A DNA stretch of 64,000 nucleotides from positions 496,001 to 560,000 of the forward strand of contig JAZKJV010000086.1 in NCBI GenBank assembly GCA_037367405.1. Reading direction: 5' to 3'. Of the stretch, positions 1 to 10,405 are shown in pieces (the stretch's first letter is position 1; the number at the start of each line of letters is the position of its first letter). The notes beneath the pieces were generated by a model, which worked only from the letters and a program-made list of their open reading frames with translations, ran no database searches and was not told where the DNA came from. This DNA comes from Ottelia alismoides (taxonomy: Eukaryota > Streptophyta > Magnoliopsida > Alismatales > Hydrocharitaceae). The position numbers and the translations under genes are program-made.

Positions 1-1340
1 TCATACGAACTCCAATTTCATTCTACTCACTTTTAAAGTTCGTAAATTAATTTTCTCTAATTATTAAAGGCGATTTCACTAAAATCGGAGTCCGCTTGCA
101 AAAAGTCGATTTTGGGACCTAACCACAATTGGGTTTCTGGGCTATCTAGTTTATTTAGAACATATTATTTATTATTTAATCCTCATTGAGTCCATTATTT
201 TTGGAGATTATTTACTATATTAAAGAAATAAAAAACCCTAAATTATAGGTATAAATGAACTACATGACTTATACATGTATTTATTAATATATCTAAATCA
301 ATCTATTAAAATTCACAAAATTCATACATAATCTATTTATTAACATAATAATTAATAAAATATAAATTTAATATAGTATTTATTCATTTATTAAAGTAAA
401 AATCTAAAACCTCTTTTAAAAGTATTAATTACTTTTATTGATTAATGAAATATTTATTCTTCATAAAATAATTATTATTTATTAATACTAATTACAAATA
501 ATTTAGATAATTTAAGTACCTACATTTTTATTTTATACCTAATTAAAATAAGCTATTTATTATTTATTCCTTAATTAATAAGTTATTTCTTGAGTCTGGC
601 CAAGCAGGTGCTGACACATGTAAGCTCTTGGGACCTTCTTCTTCATGAAGGTCGGTCGGATTCTGTTTCAGCAACCCATCTTTGCCTTCTTCTCCACGCA
701 ACTTCATAACCTCTTCCTCCTATCCACTTTGTCCATCTTCTTCCTCTAAAAATCCATATTCATGCCCATCGTTGATCTGCTAACAAACCTTCGTTTATCG
801 CCTATAAAATCCTCTTCAAGTTCACCATTCCCAACTAACTTCTCCTAAGCCACAACTTCCAGTTTACCCCTGGTCGACCATCAAACTTCTCCGCTGCTTC
901 CCAGCCACCTCTAGTTATGACAGAGCTTTGTGATCCTCTAGCGTGGATAAGGGTACGTCGGAGGAGACCTTCCAAGTCTTCGTCGCCTTGCATTGCTGAC
1001 ATTGCGCCGGTAGAGCTCCGGAGTACTTCCCCGATGAGAAAAGACTAGCAGAGGTCCTACATCCTGCAACCACATGTACTCATCCATCTTTGACATTTTA
1101 TTTTTTCGATATTCATGCCCCCATTATCATTCTTAAGTGCATAATTATCATCTTTAATACTCCATCTTAAACTCACATCAATTCATACCTCCAAATCCGC
1201 TTCGAAATCTTCCAAATTCATGTCCATATATCTTCAATTGTAACTGAACATTTTTTGGAAACTCTAAAATTAGATTTGTAATTCATTAATTCCTTGGTTG
1301 ATTCTTGAATTAATCGAGCATGTAAAATATCTCTTGGAGG
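1..1340. repeat. Unassigned AT-rich sequence with LTR-like promoter segment
   Basis: No supportable gene. Bases 1-590 are very AT-rich. From about 600 the composition shifts to a mixed CT-rich stretch with a TATA-like box at 803 followed by a leader-like region to about 1080, then AT-rich sequence again. This succession resembles the U3-R-U5 order of a plant LTR, but neither end is visible and no partner copy lies in the window. It could be a truncated LTR of a further element. The identity is not established. Confidence 0.3.
803..810 (+). promoter_or_regulatory. TATA-like box in LTR-like sequence
   Basis: The octamer TATAAAAT lies in CGCCTATAAAATCC, followed by a pyrimidine-rich stretch. 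This is compatible with a retrotransposon or plant promoter. No downstream reading frame supports a gene. Confidence 0.25.
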
Positions 1341-2634
1341 TTCTCATCTAGCTCGAAGCCATCAATTCCCTGATAAGGAAATTTTTGTGCAAAAAGATCA
1401 TCATTCAATCACCCTCCTTCCAATCGACAGTCACTGCCGAACCACCATTTTTGTCGACGAATAACATACGTGTTCCTTCACCTCGAAACCCTCTCACCTG
1501 TAGGCGATCTCGAGGGGTGTAGGAGACACCCCTCTAGCCCTACAAGATGCCAAAGAACGTTGTTGATCACCAGAGATAAATCGTGGAAGAAGGCACTGCC
1601 ACAGATTGCTTTAAATCCGAGAAGAACACGAAAAACTCCAGATACTATAGCCTTGTGTCACGTGTCATGTTTCGATGGCCCAAATCGTCCACGACCTTCT
1701 AATCACAACTGTTCAAACGAAGGGGTGAAAATTTTGCATCTTAGACACAGAAGAGTTCTGGAATTACAAGCACTGCATAGATTTCCAGAAATTGCATTTT
1801 GGTCCCTGCACGGGGACGTCAATGTAATAAAACTTACTTCCTTTGCAAATCAGTCCCCGTAAGGGCTTAACTGTAACAAAACTTCAATATTTTTCTCTAC
1901 ATTAGTGTCCTAGCTTGTATGGGCATTTTGTACTCTTATTTTGTTGTATTTTCTTTGATTTTTATAGGGTAGTTACATGACTACCCCGACAACCTTTCTA
2001 GCTATTTTTCACGATTTTTCCTTCCATCATTTCATCGATTTGATTTTCATAAAATAGAGTTAGTTTCAAGACTTTTATTAAGTCTTTTGTAAAATTAGGA
2101 ATAAAATGAATATTTTTGATATTTATTTCTTTTATTGAAAAATGAAGTATTAATATTATGCCTCCTCGATTTTGACCTAGGCACACATACCTGGCTAAAT
2201 AACATAGTGTAGATGAAATGGGAGAGAGAAAAAAGCCGCATATTCTCATCTCTCTCTCTCTCTCCTATTTTGTTGATTTTTGTTTGATCAACGTGGCATC
2301 TGCTTTAGTGGTTTTCTACAATCAACATCTCAATCCGCTAGCAAAAGTTGCATTATCAGTATCTTAGGAGGTGACCAAAATCCCTCCCATCAGCAAGGTG
2401 TGACCCACTGAGGATTAGAGCCAAAAACTCAATCTGTAACTTCATTGTGTATTGCTTGGATTTCTGAAATATTGGCGCTTCTATCGTACATGGATGAGCA
2501 TGACTTGGTCAATGATGACATTCTAGCCTTGTGAAGAACATCGACCTTGTCTAAAGTATTGAGCTTAGGCCATGCCCTCACGGGTCTGTCTGTCTCATTG
2601 TCTCGCATCCGTGTAGGGCCTTGCACGCTCACGG
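1341..2634 (+). repeat. Probable LTR end and leader of the oldest plus-strand Gypsy layer
   Basis: The segment around 1780-1870 (tracts of the kind 'ttggtccctgcacggggac', 'aatgtaataaaactt', 'tttgcaaatcagtcccc') has the same character as the mid-LTR sequence of the Athila-like elements at 38.3, 52.3 and 59.3 kb, on the opposite strand. A possible LTR end is TGATCA near 2286-2291, followed by TGGCATCTG, which could be a decayed tRNA-Asp PBS. An open frame of 130 codons at 1470-1862 has no recognisable domain and I do not call it. Copia-1 interrupts the sequence at 2635. The assignment is inferred from composition and position. Confidence 0.35.
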
Positions 2635-3331
2635 TGTTGGACATGTGAGCCCACGGCGAGCCATTATGTAATAAATGTTATTGCGAATATCATTCCCTGA
2701 TCTGAAATGAAGAATAAATAATTTGCATAATAGGTCCCTCTGTACAATTAGGGTTATGTACCATGGCTGTCTTAATGATCATACAGCTGTTGTTTTAATT
2801 ATTGAATCATAGAGGCTGGTGTTTGGATGAATATCTAAAGGGTTAAATTGAGGACTCATCAAACACCGTCAAATGATTGTTAAGATGTGATCTCCAGCCT
2901 GAGTAGGAGATGGCAATCCTTTTCTCACATAGGCTGATATCTGACCGACCTCTTGATGCAGGTCCTCTTCATAGGAATAGAGATTCGGAGGTGTCAGATT
3001 AGTTAGGTCAAAGAGTTGACTTAACGAGATCGAGATAACCAAAGTCCTATGTTGAATGCTGTCACAGCATAGGCACGCAACCTCTGACCGGAGACAGATG
3101 TATTGCTATATGTCTGAGTATGTACATTTGGCAGACCAATAGGTTGATTACCTAACCAAGGTCTATACACCGACGCGCTGGTGTGCATGTAAGGGCATAT
3201 GAGTAATACCATCTCTCAAAGGGATCATACAGGTTCACTACTGAACCGCAAGACATGATCTCACTCATGAGATATTGGGAAGAATCAAATTCCGTGCACG
3301 GTCGTCTCGCTTTGGAAGCTTGACTGAATTT

Positions 3332-3406
3332 GTAGGTTTGATATATACTTTTGAAAAGTATATGATCAAGACCTAGGTATGATATATGCTTTTGGAAAGT
3401 ATATGA
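3332..3406 (+). repeat. Duplicated hairpin unit in Copia LTR
   Basis: Two adjacent units each contain a stem of the form ATATACTTT-TGG-AAAGTATAT followed by GATCAA, joined by GACCTAGGT. The same pair occurs in all four Copia LTRs (11105-11180; on the other strand 25903-25975 and 33828-33900). In this copy one G of the first unit is A. Its function is unknown. Conservation across two subfamilies makes chance unlikely. Confidence 0.6.
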
Positions 3407-3913
3407 TCAATACCAAATCCCAAGGATCAAATGAGAAACTTGGTGATCAAACTCTGAAGAAGACAGTGTAAAATAGATCTTGATCTTCAGGTTGACCATG
3501 GGTCTTCCAGTATGCAGGATGTACAGGTATTGGGAATACCTGAAGGGTGATGTGATCATAAACGATTGTATATCCATGACGCTTCCATTCCGAGGGAGTG
3601 ATGAAACAGGTCTGGATTTTAGTGACTCCTTCCAGTAGAGAAGCAATCTGATCTTAGTCCAAGTGTTGGACATTGATCTGAATGAGATTCAGATTTAATG
3701 AGAAGATTGGATTTGCGGTCTTGATTTAATCAAGCATCTGTGGGAGGTTCGTACGATCTGGATTTGAGACGAGATCTCAACATCCAAGTCACTATACGTG
3801 GAATAATACAATCGCCCTGTCCTTATCTCCAAGTATCTGTGGAGAATGTACATTATTCTTGAAAGGGTTCAAGAATAATTCATTTGATGAAATATCCAAG
3901 CAAGGACTTGATG

Positions 3914-4197
3914 ATTAAATGAGATTTAATTATCAAGCTTAATATGAATATAATTCATATTGTGAAAATGATTATCTAAGATAATTAAATGGGATTTAAT
4001 TATCAAGGATTAAGAGAATGTGGATAACACTATCCATGATATATGTGTATTATAAATATGATTTATAAGATACATAGATAAGAGAGAGAATTTATGTGAA
4101 TAGCATTTGTTGATTAATAATGTGGATTAGATTCACATTTATTAATTAATTGGAAATGCAATTTACTAACTAGTTTGGGTTGTGAATATGATTCACA
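3914..4197 (+). repeat. Array of short palindromes with 3-nt loops, Copia-1 5' LTR
   Basis: Successive inverted repeats are visible: ATTAAAT/ATTTAAT around GAG (3914-3930); AATATGAAT/ATTCATATT around ATA (3941-3961, perfect); 11-bp arms GATAATTAAAT/ATTTAATTATC around GGG (3980-4004, perfect); TTATAAAT/ATTTATAA around ATG (4050-4068); AATGTGGAT/ATTCACATT around TAG (4119-4139, one mismatch); TGTGAAT/ATTCACA around ATG (4181-4197). The same array occurs in the 3' LTR at about 11685-11967 and, with different loops, in Copia-2. Confidence 0.75.
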
Positions 4198-4590
4198 TAA
4201 TATTCAATGGCATGATTGAAATATTAACAAATTAATTGGGAATTAATTTGGTGAATATTTTTGTGAATACAAAATTAATTAAGGAATAATAAGATAAATA
4301 AAAAGGAGCCAAAATTGACCACCATTCATAGGTGGCGTCACCCATGAATTGTTCATGGGTGACGCCCCCCCCCCCCCAATTTTAGGGAGGTTGGTTGACT
4401 CCATTTTATTTATCACATTATCTCTTAATTAGTTAATGTTAAATTAAATTATGTTGATAATGTTGCAACATTTTTTAATTTAAATTAATGTTGTTGGTTT
4501 TAACCAACAACAATCATAGCCATTGATTTAGCATGGACCAAGCATAGCCCTTGGATCCATGTGTCCCATGGATTGAGATCCATTGACTAG

Positions 4591-4598
4591 TATAAAAG
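4591..4598 (+). promoter_or_regulatory. TATA box of Copia-1 5' LTR
   Basis: TATAAAAG lies in ACTAGTATAAAAGGATGG, about 480 bp before the LTR end. The same box is in the 3' LTR (12353-12360) and at matching positions in both Copia-2 LTRs, so it is the likely U3/R promoter of the family. The transcript would begin close to the CT-rich tract downstream. Confidence 0.65.
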
Positions 4599-5006
4599 GA
4601 TGGCTAGGGTAGCCTTTCCAAAGGACAACATTCTTGAGTTGAAGAACTCTACTCTCTCTCTCTCTCTCTCCCATTCTCGTGGGGTCTCCCTAATATTCAA
4701 GTGGCCGTCCACTTTGTGTATTAGGAAGGAGATCATTTTTTTCTATGCCTCGACGCTTGGATCTTCGTCAAAGGATTGCAGGAAGGACGCGACTCATCAT
4801 CGTGCCCGCAAGTGCATTCTCCGTGGGTCGGACTTGAGACAGGAGGATCTCTACTTTGGGATCTCGCGATCACAACCACGCTTCAAGAGGTATTCCTAAT
4901 ACTTTGTGGTTTGATGAAACGATCCGAGAAGTGTTCTCGTGATCATGTGGTTTCATCTTTAAAGTTAAAATTTTAATTTCCGCTCCTTCGAGCGACTAGT
5001 CGCCCC

Positions 5007-5025
5007 GATCGCATACGATGCGATC
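5007..5025 (+). repeat. U5 terminal hairpin of Copia-1
   Basis: GATCGCAT-ACG-ATGCGATC is a perfect 8-bp stem with a 3-nt loop, 43 bp before the LTR end. The 3' LTR has it at 12774-12792. Copia-2 has a different stem sequence at the equivalent place (24122-24136). Confidence 0.6.
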
Positions 5026-5070
5026 GTCACGCTTCCGTGATGCGCTTAAGGATACTCAATATCTTTCAAG

Positions 5071-5080
5071 TGGTATCAGA
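5071..5080 (+). other. Primer-binding site, initiator tRNA-Met (Copia-1)
   Basis: TGGTATCAGA starts two bases after the 5' LTR. It is the standard complement of the plant initiator tRNA-Met 3' end used by Ty1/Copia elements. The next bases (ACC) diverge from the usual GCC. Confidence 0.9.
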
Positions 5081-5083
5081 ACC

Positions 5084-8049
5084 AGGTTGAATAAGGTTTT
5101 GGATATGATCCATACACCTTAGACGATTTGGTTCTTGAAAGGGTTGCGAAATTTTTACTGCATTTCAATTTTCGCACCTCTGTCTAATTGAATTTTTCTG
5201 TACTGTTTAAAATGTTTAAACACGAAATTTTTAATTGGATTTTGTTTCCCATTAAACAAGGAAACCATAGGACTTGAGTTTACTAAATTTGGACTTTATT
5301 TGCTCAAGATATGGATCCGCCTTGAAATGCGTGAATTATCACTTGAGTTCTTTAATAAATCAAATAGGCAATCTTTGGAAACTGAGTTTGCATTTTTTGG
5401 ATTTAAATTGATGAAAATAAGTTAATTTTAGTGATTGGGGCTCACTGCTGGAAATTAACAATCTTGATCTTGAACCTTGTGATATGTCATTCAATTATCA
5501 TGATGAAAATTAATTGTTAATTTTCTGGAATAATTAGTGATAAATATTTGTGAAATATTTAAAGAAATAATTATTTCATTGAATGGCACTTGCCTAAACC
5601 ACAATGATGAGATATTAGATCTTATCATTGGTTCATCAACAAACATTGCTTTCATGAAAACCATAGTTTAGCCTACAATTGTTGTAGGACAACTTTTACA
5701 TGAAAAACCCTTTTTTGCTTGAATAGGATTGGGGATTTGTCTAGCAAATCTCCTTATAATCAAAAATGTTTTGATTTATATTATATGGTATAATTTCGGT
5801 TGAAAAAAAACCGATGAACATCTCAAAGTACATGATGGTCTATCTGGTATTATCCTTTCCCAAGGCGGATGTGGTGCCTAGTCGGAGAGCATTGGGGTCG
5901 CGGGTTGCAACGTATGTGGTCCGTCCCACTCTCGTCGGTACTGGCCATGACAGCGGGTAGGGACTGTATAATACTGGAGACAGACAATATGTATTTTTCT
6001 AATTATTAAAATTTGAATAATACGTACTTCGAGTATATACCTACTATTCAAGTAAAAGACATGTTTGTTGATTGATGATTGGATTAATGATTAATTTAAT
6101 ATGATTAAATTAATTATATCCAATAAACACTCTATTTTGAATAGATGTGTATTTCCCTTGGAAGAATTAATTATGTGAATGTGATTCACGATAATTAATT
6201 ATAAAATTTGAATATGAGGTGGAGGATCACATAAGTGACATCCATGGTCTCCCGTCAAGGCAAAGGATTCCGTCGCCAGTTGTTGTGTATGGGAGACGCC
6301 TGTCCGAAGTGACAGATCCTGTGCATGATTTAATTGGATCGGGTTCTTTGCTTCTTGAAAGAGTAAGGCCGTATACGTAGTGACCCCAATATCGGGTCCT
6401 CATATTATTGGGGCGATATTGGATTGCGTACAACGAGTATTAAGCCTGTTGACGGTGGGTTCAATTAATGACGGGTCAACATCATCTTAGGGGTGGTGGG
6501 CCCGGGTGTTAAAGACCGAATTGGGAAATGCAAGTTGGACTTGCAAGGCGGAATGTGTTCCCGCTTCTTTTTATCCGAGTTGTAGGTTCTCATATTATTG
6601 GGATGCAACGAAGATAGGAAAGGAGATCCCATATCTTGCTAGAGATATAATGGTAAGAATATCTCTTACATTGAAAGTGATTAAGGGAATGAACTTTCAG
6701 TGTTGACAAGGCAAGACAACTTTGATATAAAAATTCCTAAATCAAAGTAAAACATGTATATATAATATATATACACTTATGCAAATTTCTTATTTCAGAT
6801 AATCCTTCATTAAACCCACTCAATGTTATACTCAATAATAACCAGTAAAATATCTTGGATTGGACTCATGATCCAGATATGGTACTTGCAATTGGACACA
6901 TAATGTATGTGGTTGCAGTGTGCAAGTTTCCTCAACATAATGAGGAATGACAATTATGTAAGACAATAAGACATCGCCTTAGGGTTTGTATGTCTCTATA
7001 GTCTTGATCTTTCATCGAGTGTACTTTGGAAGTGACATGTCGATGGTGATCGTAATTGTCGAATAATCCTTATAAAATAAAAGAAGATATTTTGGCATAC
7101 AGATGTGCTCTAGACATTAATCATGAATGACATGGTTCTCTGCATTATGCAGAATGGTAGCTCGAAAGAGATGATGTATTCAAAATGTTTGAATACCTAC
7201 CTGAACCTAAGTCTCTAAGAGTTAAGATGTATGTAGATATGATGAGTGTCATCATTCTATTATCTATAACTCTAGTCATTCATGAAGCTTCATAATATTC
7301 ATATTGTATGAATTTAATGAAGCATGTATATATGTTGAAATGCTCTTACATGAATTCCTTTTGAATTTAACATAAGAGATTCTTTATCTTAAACAATGGT
7401 TGTTTATAGATGAAGACAACAAAGTGGAAGCGTGGGTCGGACCCATGTAAGAAGGAAAATCAAAGAGTTGATTGTACTTTTGTGACTTCCATATGACATC
7501 CAAAGAGTTGGATGAATGCCAATACTGCAATAAGTTGATGTGTTGATAGTATGACTATCAAATCTGTCTAAAATCCTTAGTGAAGGACTCAGATAGAGCA
7601 TCAGAATATTTTACATATAATCATTGACTCTGACTTTCTTAAGATAAAGTCTGACAATAGTATCCCAATCTTCTAATGACATTTGCAATTGGTTGCATAT
7701 ATATTAGAAAGATTAGAAATTTGATCTTAAGGTTTAGTAGTCATCTACATGGATATTGCTGTAATTGTTGCAGCAGTCTCTGTTGGATAGATGGACTTCA
7801 TATTCTCAGTGGGAGAGCCCTTAGTCTTAGAGAATGTCTCTATGACCTAGATATCAGAATACCCCATTGTTTGTTTCTAAATGTTGGAAATAAACATGAA
7901 TTCTGAGATAGAACTATCATAAAAGGTTATGATGGATATATTTCAGATAGTAATCTAACATCTAGTAGACTCCACAAAATTAGAAAATTAATGAATGGTT
8001 CATTAAGATTTCTAATACTGAAAATCAAACCTTATAAGATCAATAGGAG
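5084..8049 (+). pseudogene. Copia-1 leader and gag-region remnant, no open frame
   Basis: This interior sequence upstream of the integrase remnant should hold the leader, gag and protease. I cannot recognise a gag domain or a DSG/DTG protease motif. Two blocks (about 5868-5990 and 6215-6625) are strongly conserved in Copia-2 (about 31095-31230 and 30475-30870 on the other strand) although neither frame is open in both copies. The second block contains the phrase CTCATATTATTGGG twice. The short open frame at 6227-6433 on the minus strand is not preserved in Copia-2, so I do not call it. The conserved blocks could be gag sequence that drifted recently or RNA-level signals such as packaging elements. 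The sequence does not decide. Confidence 0.5.
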
Positions 8050-8440
8050 GATGAAGATCATTTGACAATGATCTGGCATCAAGCCTTGGACATTTGTCTG
8101 TTGATTTGATCAATAGACTAGTAAGATACGAAACTTTAGAATGTCTAAAAATTCAAATCTTACATGCTTGTGAATATTGTATTCAAAGTAAAATGTCCAA
8201 TACACCCTTCTCTAGGAATGGTGTTAGATGTCGAGGTATTCAAGATCTCATACATATTGATGTATGCAGATCATCTATATCATAGTAAACATTATGGATA
8301 TGTGATATCTATTGATGATTATGTATGATATGAGATTTCTTCTCTTCACCCGAGAAACCTTTGAAATGTTCAAAGATTTCACCATTTTGGTTTAGAACCA
8401 AAGTTTGAAGGAAGATTAAATGAATTTGATCTAACCAAGG
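8050..8440 (+). pseudogene. Copia-1 integrase N-terminal remnant (GAG-pre-integrase and zinc region)
   Basis: Reading 8070-8285 gives a decayed GAG-pre-integrase/HHCC segment: a WHQ...LGHLS-like start, then an open piece of 63 codons (8094-8285) with LINRLVR, LECL, CEYCIQSKM (the zinc-finger cysteines) and IHIDVCRSSIS, where functional copies have H-x-D-V-C-G-P. It stops with TAG at 8283, the same place as in Copia-2 (28792-28794). Downstream, GYVISIDDY is recognisable in another frame. In working elements this part joins reverse-transcribed DNA to the genome; here it is inactive. The identification rests on motif order and neighbours. Confidence 0.7.
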
Positions 8441-9099
8441 TAGCAAGTACCTATTAGATAAAATTCAGAGAATACCTTATGGAGATATGAATATCATTTC
8501 TATCTCAATCCTCCTACCACACCTGAACACAATGGAGTTATAGGGAGATACAATTGGATCATGTGTGATATGATTTGATCAATGATAAATTTTAGCATAA
8601 TTATCCCTTAGTTTCCAGGTATATATGTGTAGTAGAGACTACAATATATATCCTTAATAAGGTTCCATGCATGTAATCTGGAATCTAGCACTTGAGAGTG
8701 CTGCTTCATTAGGAAAATAAAGAATGGTATTGGATACCTGCTTTATGACCTTGAGATTCTTAAAAGATCTCATCCCTGAGAATGTGATTCTTGGAGGATG
8801 ACTCTCTTGAGAATCAAGACAAAAATGAAGTGTGGGAACTCATTTGATCTTGAGAAGATAATGAGGCTCCTGAAATCGGAAACTAAAAGGGACAATTAAA
8901 GATGAAACATTAATACCTCTTCAAATGAGTTTGAAGATGTATTCCATGTGTCAGTTAAGTCTGACAATGATCGGACTTCATGTGATGAATCTCCTGATGA
9001 TCATGACATGGAAAGATGGATATTAGCAATAAAGTCTAAAGTAGACTTCATATACAAGTGTTGTATATGGACCCTCGAGGATCCACCTATAAGGGTTAG

Positions 9100-9600
9100 A
9101 CCCATTAAGGTGTAAATGGATCTTCAAGAGAAGAGGAACCTGATGAGAAGGTAGAGACCTTCAAAGCTCGGTTCGTAGCCATGAGCTGCACACCGTAAGA
9201 GAAGACATTGCTTGCAATGAGACTTGCTCTTTGGAAACCATGCTTTAAATCATCAGAATATTGCTAATCCTAGCTGCACAACTTGACTGTTGCATCTTCA
9301 AGATGTAAGTCAAGATTGCATTCCTCTAAGAATACCTCTCTGAGGATATTCACATGAAGTAGCCCCAGGGCTTCATGTTTGGGGAAAGTAAGGTGTGAAA
9401 GCTAAAGAACTCCATCTATGGACTCAAATAAGCTTCTTGTAGTTGGAACATAAGATTTGATGAAATTATAAATGTTATGATTTCAAATAGAACCTTGATG
9501 TACCATGTGAAGCTTAGTGGGAGTGCCATTGTGTTCATCGTGCTAAATGTAGATAATATCCTAATCATTTAGAATGATATAAGGATGATAATAAGTGTTT
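9100..9600 (+). pseudogene. Copia-1 reverse transcriptase remnant with shared nonsense codons
   Basis: Around 9150-9190 the phrase VETFKARFVAM is the usual start of Copia reverse transcriptase. Further on, one frame reads through CCIFKM, LSEDIHMK, PQGFMFG, SIYGLK, RFDEI, GSAIVFIVLNVDNILII, the order of Copia RT motifs ending at the catalytic Y/F-x-DD box (here VDN, second Asp lost). In-frame stops are at 9306-9308, 9360-9362, 9429-9431 and 9570-9572. The same four positions are stops in Copia-2, so these lesions predate both insertions. Other stops are private. The enzyme cannot be made from this copy. Confidence 0.8.
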
Positions 9601-10390
9601 TATATTCTGGCTATTCCATACCTTGAGATATGATATCAAGAATACCTCTTAGATCTTAATTCTGAAAGTGTTCAGAAGAAAAGAGGGTATTGGGACTGTC
9701 ACATTTGTAGTACACCTTGGACGTATTCCATTCTTTGAAATTCCAAGAAAGGCTTCCTTCCCTTGAGATATGGTACTGATCTATCTAAAGGGATAGCACC
9801 TCAAAGAGTTGAGGAAGTGAATGCTAGAACTGCTTGCACTTGTGCATCAGTTACGGAAAGCTAAGTGTATGCTAGATGTGTACAAAAGCCAGATATCTGC
9901 CATGCAGTGGGAGTAGTAAAGTGTTGCTAATCCTACTATGGAGAAAGAACACTTGATTGCAGTAATAAGGATATCTTCAAAGATGACAAGGCTTTAGAGA
10001 TAGTGATCTCTAAGTCTTATCTTCAAGAAATTAAGACTTTTAGATAGAGATCTAAAAGGTCTTAACTGTGGATACCTTGAGAGATAGTGATCTCCCGGAA
10101 TAAGGGTATTCTGATAAGGATTATGGAAATACTAGTTATAATAATTATTGAGCAATAGTGTCAAGAACACTATAACTGCTTTGACTAGATTGAGTATTGG
10201 TTGCATTAGATGCAACATTCGCATTGGATGCGAGCACTGTTACCTAGGGATATGCAAGTGCCGTAAAAGGACTTGGCATAGTCTTTTGGGAACAGAGTGA
10301 CTGATCGGCTTACCTAGCTATTTTTTCTAAAATAGCCTATGATTGTCACATGAGTGTGGGTTTAAATGATTAGCCCATTAATGGCTCTTT
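9601..10390 (+). pseudogene. Copia-1 RNase H region remnant
   Basis: After the RT box the frame is broken many times. Near 9850-9920 the sequence still reads as a decayed form of the connection segment that in Copia proteins precedes RNase H (an M/L-Y-A-R-C-x-x-K-P-D-I-C-H-A-V-G-V pattern). I cannot place all RNase H catalytic acids. The region ends before the PPT at 10396. Copia-2 carries the equivalent on the other strand at about 26690-27480. Confidence 0.55.
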
Positions 10391-10395
10391 GGGCT

Positions 10396-10405
10396 AGTGG
10401 GAGAT
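10396..10405 (+). other. Polypurine tract of Copia-1
   Basis: AGTGGGAGATT abuts the 3' LTR start TGTTGG. This purine-rich run is the usual plus-strand primer site of Copia elements. The identical tract precedes the 3' LTR of Copia-2 (26676-26686, other strand). Confidence 0.8.

Larger units (their letters stand above)
2635..5068 (+). repeat. 5' LTR of Copia-1
   Basis: This 2434-bp LTR starts TGTTGGACAT and ends AATATCTTTCA, two bases before the PBS. It contains, in order: a duplicated short hairpin unit (3332-3406), an array of short palindromes (3914-4197), a C14 run (4366-4379), a TATA box (4591), a CT microsatellite (about 4652-4670) and a U5 hairpin (5007-5025). It pairs with 10406-12835. 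Confidence 0.93.

Noticed and set aside
1470..1862. 130-codon plus-strand frame as a host gene
   Set aside because: No domain, no promoter or splice context, and the right part matches the style of mid-LTR sequence of the Gypsy elements.
7404..7601. 65-codon antisense open frame conserved in length in both Copia copies (29479-29676)
   Set aside because: It lies antisense to a retrotransposon interior, has no known domain, and overall identity of the two interiors is high enough to keep a 65-codon frame by chance.
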